Assembly: GCF_002776525.5 (NCBI RefSeq)
Contig: NC_045441.1
Location: 125,371,610-125,435,609 of the forward strand
Reading direction: 5' to 3'
DNA: 64,000 nt
From: Piliocolobus tephrosceles
Lineage: Eukaryota > Chordata > Mammalia > Primates > Cercopithecidae
In this document: positions 57,365 through 64,000 of the stretch, in pieces
Layout of the letters: every line of letters starts with the position of its first letter
Numbering within the stretch: position 1 is the first letter of the stretch
The notes under the pieces: generated by a model
What the model was told of the DNA's origin: nothing
What the model saw: only the letters and a program-made list of their open reading frames with translations
Database searches by the model: none
Position numbers and translations under genes: made by a program

Positions 57365-60075
57365 AGAAATTTAAAAAAGAAAATCCCAGGCAGGATAGAT
57401 TTATTTGATGGCTTATGGGAAAGGTGATCCCTAATTATTTCAGCTGTAAACATAAAACCATGCAGGGAACTCAGCTCAATTTGCACTGAGCTGTTCATTC
57501 AAAATGTATGTAAGGAAAGAATATTGCCTTTATATTGTCTTTACAGGAGAACCAGACTTTGAGATTGTCACATTGCTATCCCACTCCTTAGGGCATCTTC
57601 TCTTAATAACCAGGCAGTGGTGGCAACATGTCAATATCTGAACCATATTCAGTTGGAATTAAAGCTTGGGGGCAGAATTTTGGAGAGGCAGTAGCTAGGG
57701 CAAATGACTTTTCCTGAAGCTGAGAGAGGCTCAGGTGTGCAGTAAATATGAAATAAAAGTGTGAATACACAATATAGTAAAGGAATTAAGCAAAAAGACT
57801 TAAAATTCAAAATACAGGAAATATCCCTTTTTATAAGTTGCAGTATCACTGAATTTGTTTCTTTCTTTGGTAGATTGAGTTTTTAACCATCTTAAAGGGT
57901 TATACATACCTACGAAATGACTTCAGATAGTCACGGATTACTGCGTTACTTTCATGGGCCTTAAATAATTAGCATGGAGCCATGGACATAAGTAGACTTA
58001 AATACTACACAAAACTCTTTAAAATAATTTCAAAAACATTTAAAATATTTAGAAGGGAAAGATGTCAATGTCAATGACAAAAAGTCAACACCTCTGAAAA
58101 CGATATATATTTCACTCAAGAATACTCCTGGATAGGCACATGGTACTGATTTTAAGTGGAAAGAGTGTGGGTGGGAATCAAAGGAAAAAGAGAAAATAGA
58201 CGTTATGAACATAGAGGCTTATCCAATCTGAAAGTGAGGTTATGAAAGAATATGGTGGCTGGGCTAACCTCATGGCCTAAGGCCTTCCTCCATTGACTGG
58301 GGAGTCTGGAAAGGATAGAAAACTTGGCTTTCAGGTGGAGTGAGTGGAAGAGGGGTAGGAAGGGAAAGCCTATGGCCAAGAGGAACTTTATGTGACTTCA
58401 AAGGGAATGAAAAATGAGCTGCGAGGTGTAGCTGCTCCCCTGATCACTTTTAAATTTATATGTTTGACTAAATAATAGATTCTCATAGAAATCAAAAAAG
58501 CTATGAGAAGTACAAAATGTAAAATATATGGCATTCTCATACCTGACCTTCAGTCACCCACTTCCCATCCTTTTCTTGTTTCGATTTATAGATGACCCAG
58601 GAACTGACGTGCATTTTCCCCTGAAAAAGAAAGAAAAATAAACATTAATTGTGGCATACCATGTTGGTAATTCTGTGTTTTGGTCTCTTCGTGTAATGCT
58701 TTTTGGACATATGCCATTTCAGTACATATAGTGCTGAATAGGACCTACTGGGTACCTAATTAAACAGAATATCCAGAGTGTTCTATTTAATGACATGCCT
58801 TAGATGTTACACAGGTTTAGTGACTATATTTTAATGTTTTGGAGTTGGTTTTTCTTAATTTTTTGAGGTAAATGCTTAGCATGTTACTTTTTGTCAGGAT
58901 GAAGAGAAGTTGGTTAATGGTTAAAAAATACAGTTAGAGAGAAGAAATAAGTTCTAGTATTTGATAGTAGAGTAGGGAAATTATAGTTAACAGCAATTTA
59001 ATATATATTTTAAAATAGCTAGAAGAGAACTGCCACATTCTCAACACAAAGAAAAGATAAATGTTTGAGATGATGGATTCCCAGTTACCCTAATTTGATC
59101 ATTACACATGGTATATAGGTATCAAAATATCACATGTATCTCCAAAATATGTACAACTGTTACATAGTTTTAAAAAAATGTTTAAACTAGCATTATCTGG
59201 CATAAAGTGAAAGTATTTATGGCTATGATTTTGCCTCTGATCTTTTTCACAAAAAAATATTGTAGCCACCTCTTCAGTAATTTCTAAATTGTCTGAAATT
59301 TCAGTTTTGATTATTTTTTCTTTGACTCAAAAACACATTTTTTTTCCTTCGAGGAGATAGTCTTTTTATTGTGTTTTGGCCATTAAAAGACCATTTGGTT
59401 TTCTATTTATAGCCTAATTCACATTATTTTTTAAAAATTTAAAAAAAGACAAACTTTTTTTTGTGGAAGTCACGCTCTATGCTGTCTTACCTGATCGTGC
59501 TTGAGGAAATGTTTTACTTCCATACCCTAAACTTGGCCCTAACTACCAGAATGACACAGGCTTGCAAGGACATTACTGAGATTTAGAAGATGTGTACCAC
59601 ATTCCAACCCATCACAGTGAGGACCCACAAAGTTAAGTTACACGTTCAATGCCATTAAATAAGATGTGACTCTATTAGTTATTGCAGGCTAGTAATTGAT
59701 CTTTCCTGCCATATTTGACAGATACATAAATCCAATTTTCATCGTATATGACTTAAAAAATGTTTATTCTTTTTGATGAAAAACATCAACTTTGAGGGAC
59801 AAGTTTTTCTTAGCTTCTCTTAATGTGGTATATACTTTATTCACAACTTAAGGTGACTTTTCTCACTCTGTAATGCAACAATTTCACTCCCTACCTCCCT
59901 AGACTGCCAAGTGCAATTGTTTTGTTTGAACCAAGTCTTAAAAATGGTCAGCAATGATTTGACTAAGAGGTTAAGCCTGAATTCTCAGAGGGATGAGTTT
60001 CATTATGGTTGCAGAGCCACCCTCATCCCACACCACAAAACATTCATTTACCACAGTAAAGTCAGAAGGTGTGGG
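57365..60075. other. No recognised feature (2.7 kb)
   Basis: AT-rich. Frames at 57649-57849, 58030-58212 and 59911-60174 show no known domain. Confidence 0.5.
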
Positions 60076-60077
60076 TA

Positions 60078-60738
60078 TAGTCAGCCTTCCCTATCTGTGG
60101 GTTCCACATCCTTGGATTCAACCAACTGTGGATCAAAAATATTTGGAAAAAAAACAATAAAAATACAACAATAAAAATATTATTAAAAAACAATATAGTA
60201 TAACAACTATTTATATAGCATTTACATTATATTAGGTATTATAGTGATTTAGAGATGATTTAAAGTATATGCAAGGGCTGGACATGGTGGCTTATGCCTG
60301 TAATCCCAGCACTTTGGGATGCTGAGGCAGTCAGATTACTTGAGGTCAGAAGTTCAAGACCAGCCTGGCCAACATGGCGAAACCCTGTCTCTACTAAAAA
60401 TACAAAAATTGGCTGGGTCTGGTGGCATATGACTGTAATCCCAGCTACTAGGGAGGAAAAGGCAGGGAAATTGCTTGAACTCAGGAGGCAAAGGTTGCAG
60501 TGAGCCGAGATAGTGCCACTGCATTCCAGTTTGGGTTTTTTTTTTTTGTTTTGTTTTTGTTTTGAGATGGAGTGAGACTCTATCTCAAAAAAAAAAAAAA
60601 AAAAAAAAGTAAGTGGGAGGATGCTTGTGGGTTACATGCAAATACTATCCTATTTTATATCAGGGACTTGAGCATCTGTGGATTTTGAATTCCATGGGGG
60701 TCCTGGAACCCCCAAGGATAACAAGGAATACCTATACT
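60078..60738 (-). mobile_element. MER2 DNA transposon split by an Alu
   Basis: 'agtcagccttccctatctgt' to 'tttaaagtatatg', then 'gtgggaggatgcttgtgg' to 'ggtcctggaaccccca', make one MER2, same family and orientation as 55563-55920. Confidence 0.9.
60272..60608 (+). mobile_element. Alu with an inverted tail copy inside
   Basis: Full Alu start 'ggctggacatggtggcttat'. In the right arm after 'cattccagtttggg' it switches to a T-rich run and 'gttttgagatggagt', the reverse complement of an Alu tail, then resumes 'gagactctatctc' and the A tail. Confidence 0.92.
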
Positions 60739-60849
60739 AGCCAAATGAATGCAAAATATCTAATTGTGATAAAATTATTTGGCTCATATTCAGGCACTGG
60801 GTTAACCCTGCTCAAAGAAATGTCATTCTGCATTGGCTATATCCAAACG

Positions 60850-61048
60850 TCCTTTGCCCACTTTTTAGTGGGGTTGTGTTTTTCATGTAAATTTCAAAGT
60901 TTTTTCAAGCATCCAGTGGGGAGGGAAGGAAAAATGTGAGCTTGTGCAGAAAGTTTAGTAGTAGTTGTGAAAAATAAAGAGGTTATAAAAAACTTTTAAA
61001 AGTTATTGTCAGTGGTGTCCAATGTTACAAAGAGATTAAGGAGAATGA
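60850..61048 (-). repeat. Inverted duplicate of 62551-62750
   Basis: Reads backwards against 62551-62750, including 'gtcctttgcccactttttagtgggg', the reverse of the L1 start at about 62720-62750. Identity is high but imperfect. Confidence 0.85.
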
Positions 61049-61054
61049 TTACAT

Positions 61055-61200
61055 ATTGTCATGTAGTCATCACCACCATCCATTTCCAGAACTTTTTCAT
61101 TCTGCAAAACTAAAACTTTATGCCCATTAAACAACAACTCCTTATTCCTCTCACCCCTGGGCCCTGGCAAATGTCAGTGTTATTGGTTATATCCAAGAAG
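61055..61200 (-). mobile_element. Old L1 (L1M) 3' UTR fragment
   Basis: 'catcaccaccatccatttccagaacttttt' and 'taaaactttatgcccattaaac' are a reversed L1M 3' UTR. A sister copy lies at 62270-62515. Confidence 0.75.
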
Positions 61201-61204
61201 GTGA

Positions 61205-62265
61205 AAGAAGGTGAAAGCACTCTTTCCTTTTTAATAAGATGTACTAATTCATAGGAGAAAGCAAAGCTGTTACAGTGCTAAAGAACCTCCAATAAATCAG
61301 TAATTTTATCATCACCAAGAAATAAGTCAATGTAAGAACAATAGGTGAGAAAGAATAAAGAGTCATGTGACTCCTACCTGTTTATTTTTGCCTTTTTTCT
61401 TCTTCAGTGTTCCGAATGGTTTTAGGCAAAAGTAGTTTAGGGATGATAACCCATAAAATTTTCTAGGATTAGAAATGATAATAGCTTACATTATATAGTA
61501 ATTCTGTTAATAATATCTAATTAAGAGATTAGCTCTATTTATGAGTACTTTCTGAGCACGGCATAATAACTATGCCTTACAGTCATTTATAGACTATAGA
61601 CTGGTTGAAATGAGTAACATTCTAACACAATTAATTTGAAATATAGTAGCCTGTTTCCTCTTTCTGAAACAAGAAATTTTTTTAAAAGGGACTTTTATTA
61701 ATGTAATTCCTATATAAGACTCCTACACAAATTTACAGAATTATTTGTGAGAAAAACTCACTTCAGAAAGAGCATGACATGGCAGAAAGCACATGGAGCA
61801 GGGCCTCTGAAGACCTGGGTCCTTGTCCCACCCCTTCTGCCAGCACCATGGGTAATCTGCGTATCATTCAGCCTCCGGGCTTCAATTTCTTTGTCCTCAA
61901 TATGAAAGAGTTAGAATAGAAATGTAAGATTTAGAGACTGGGATGAATATGGTATCTATGTTCCCCAGAAAACTGCAGACAAAAGATATAATTACCTGGA
62001 TTTTATAAGGAATTTATGTTTTTTTCCTTTTATATATTAGAAATCTTCATGAAAAGTTGATTCAAAAGGAAATTTTTCTCAGATGAGAAAAATATATCTA
62101 AATAACTATTGATCATTGGGAACGTCTGGGAAATTCAATGTGAGGAACTGCTTATTTTCTTTTTCACATGCAGAAAAACCTAATGTACCTCTTAAAATGA
62201 AAAACAACAACAACAACATAAAACACAGTAAGTTATAGATTTTTGCAAAGAAAATGGCATAACTT
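61205..62265. other. No recognised feature
   Basis: Short doubled 'aggtgaaagaaggtgaaag' at 61199-61217. Otherwise unassigned. Confidence 0.5.
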
Positions 62266-62269
62266 CCAT

Positions 62270-62515
62270 TTTTTGTGTGTGCGGTAAAATACTCATAAAA
62301 CTTGCCATCTTAACCATTTTAAGTGTAGAGCTCAATGATATTAATAAACTATACCAACATGTTATAGTGACAATGTGATGATTCATATTGTCATGTAATC
62401 ATCACCACCACCCATTTCCAGAACTTTTGCATTCTGCAAAACTAAAACTTTTTTCCCATTAAACAACTCCTTATTGCTCTCACCTCTGGTCCCTGGCAAC
62501 CACTGGCCATAACTT
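62270..62515 (-). mobile_element. Old L1 (L1M) 3' UTR fragment
   Basis: 'ggtaaaatactcataaaact', 'ttaaccattttaagtgtaga' and 'catttccagaacttttgcat' are the reverse L1M 3' UTR in order. Confidence 0.82.
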
Positions 62516-62550
62516 TTCAATTCTTAAGCTTAGTTGTCTTCCTTCTATCC

Positions 62551-62750
62551 TCATTTTCCTTGACCTCTGTAACATTGGACACCACTGACAATCAATAACT
62601 TTTTACAAGATTTTTTTAACCTCTCTATTTTTCACAACTGTTCCTCTGCTTTCTGCGCAAGCTCATCTTTTTTCTTCCCTCCTCATTGGATGGTTGGAAA
62701 GTGTTAAAATTTACATGAAAAACAAAACCCCATTAAAAAGTGGGCAAAGG
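62551..62750 (+). repeat. Inverted duplicate partner
   Basis: Partner of 60850-61048 in opposite orientation. It includes the 5' edge of the L1 that follows. Confidence 0.85.
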
Positions 62751-63815
62751 ACATGAACAGACACTTCTCAATAGAAGACATCCATGCAGCGAACAGACAT
62801 GAAAAAAAACTCAACATCACTGATCATTGGAGAAATGCAAATCAAAACCACAATGAGATACCACTCACACCAGTCAGAATGGCTATTACTAAAAAGTCAA
62901 AAAACAACAGACACTGGTGAGGTTGTGGGGAGAAAGGAACACGTTTACACTGTTGGTGGGAGTGTATATTAGTTCAACCATTTTGGAGCACAGTGTGGTG
63001 ATTCCTCAAAGACCTAGAGGCAGAAATACCATTTGACCCAGTAATCCCATCACTAGGTATATACCCAAAGGAATAGAAGTTATTCTATTATAAAGATACA
63101 TCCACATGTATGTTCACTGCAGTACTATTCACAATAGCAAAGACATGGAATCAACCTAAATGCCCATTAATGATAGACTGGACAAAGAAAATGTGGTACA
63201 TGACCAGCCTGGCCAACACGGTGAAACCCCATCTCTACTAAAAATACAAAAGAGTAGCTGGGCATGGTGGCAGGTGCCTGTAGTCCCAGCTACTTTGAAG
63301 GCTGAAGCAGGAGAATTGCTTGAACCCAGGACCCAGGGGTTGCAGTGGGCCAAGACCATGCATTGCACCCCAGCCTGGGCAACAGAGTGAGACTCTGTCT
63401 CAAAAAAAAAAAAAAAAAAAAAAAGAAAATGTGGTACATATACACTATGGAATATTATGCAGCCATATAAAGGAATGAGATAATGTCCTTTGCAGGGACA
63501 TGGATGGAGTTGGAAGCCGTTGTTCTCAGCAAACTAACACAGGAACAAAAAACCTAACACTGCATGTTCTCACTTATAATTGGGAGCTGAATCATGAGAA
63601 CAAATGGACACAGGGAAGGGAACAGCAGACACTGGGGCCTATTGTGGGGTGAGGGAGAGCATCAGGAAGAATAGTTAATATGTGCTGGGCTTCATACCTA
63701 GGTGATGGGATGATCTGTGCAGCAAACCACCATGCACACATTTACCTACAGAACAAACCTGCATATCCTGCACATGTATCCTTGAATTTAAATGCTGAAG
63801 ACAAAAAAAGATAAA
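62718..63815 (+). mobile_element. L1 LINE, 5'-truncated, split by an Alu
   Basis: 'ttaaaaagtgggcaaaggac' begins the C-terminal part of ORF2, and the 3' UTR ends near 'catgtatccttgaatttaaa' with an A-rich tail at about 63800. Stops and frame changes make ORF2 dead. The Alu at 63202-63421 interrupts it. Confidence 0.95.
63202..63421 (+). mobile_element. Alu, 5'-truncated, inserted in L1
   Basis: Starts at 'gaccagcctggccaacacgg' and ends in a long A tail. The 18-bp duplication 'aaagaaaatgtggtacat' is exact at 63184-63201 and 63422-63439. Confidence 0.97.
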
Positions 63816-64000
63816 AAATAGAAATTTTCTTATTAATTGCAAAACTAAATAGTTTTTTTAAAAAAATATTTTTAATCCCCTTCTCTCACTAACAGTTTTC
63901 CCCCATGGCATCAATTTTTTTGTGACTTTATCATGTTTATGTAGATAATTATGATCCTGTTCTGGTACTCTAATCTCTGCTGAGAAAGAACATGGCCACT

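Overview
This is primate nuclear DNA with no intact host gene. Dense Alu, L1, MaLR and ERV-K insertions, young-looking Alus with near-perfect target-site duplications and a HERV-K14-type provirus point to a catarrhine primate (ape, human or Old World monkey). Three runs of N (100, 10 and 10 bases) show a draft-quality assembly. No CDS with host-gene character, no tRNA, rRNA or snRNA gene, no CpG island and no CRISPR array was recognised. The long open frames fall inside repeats or simple sequence, so the window reads as intergenic or deep intronic.

Layout: 0-16 kb holds a partial Alu, a TA/CA repeat, a 5'-truncated L1 with a 14-bp target duplication next to a MADE1 mini-transposon, a twin-primed L1, several Alus, an MST/THE1-type solo LTR carrying an internal L1 ORF2 piece, an MLT1-type LTR and a second L1 ORF2 piece. 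16-21 kb is mostly unrecognised sequence. 21.3-25.6 kb is a complete but internally deleted ERV-K provirus on the minus strand. 26-39 kb has L1 and L2 remnants, a 7SL-type monomer, two THE1/MST LTRs and a gapped TTCC microsatellite. 39-49 kb has more Alus, one followed by a ~400-bp AT-rich near-palindrome, and an old L1M/HAL1 composite. 49-64 kb has a hAT-type remnant, an assembly-gap duplication, L2, two MER2 transposons, an MLT1-type LTR, an unusual inverted duplication, and an L1 3' end split by an Alu.

The outstanding element is the provirus at 21319-25564, flanked by a 6-bp target duplication. Read on the minus strand it runs 5' LTR, lysine-tRNA-like primer site, gag matrix remnant, dUTPase/protease remnant, about 470 bp of spliced-looking coding sequence of the host ion channel TRPC6 (pore, S6, TRP box), a simple repeat, an RNase H/integrase remnant, polypurine tract and 3' LTR. 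The host piece lies in the viral sense direction and replaces most of pro-pol, as expected if a packaged cellular mRNA recombined with viral RNA during reverse transcription. From memory, TRPC6 mRNA portions have been reported in some HERV-K14I proviruses, so the phenomenon has precedent. The exact junctions, including a splice-donor-like boundary, are the part worth checking.
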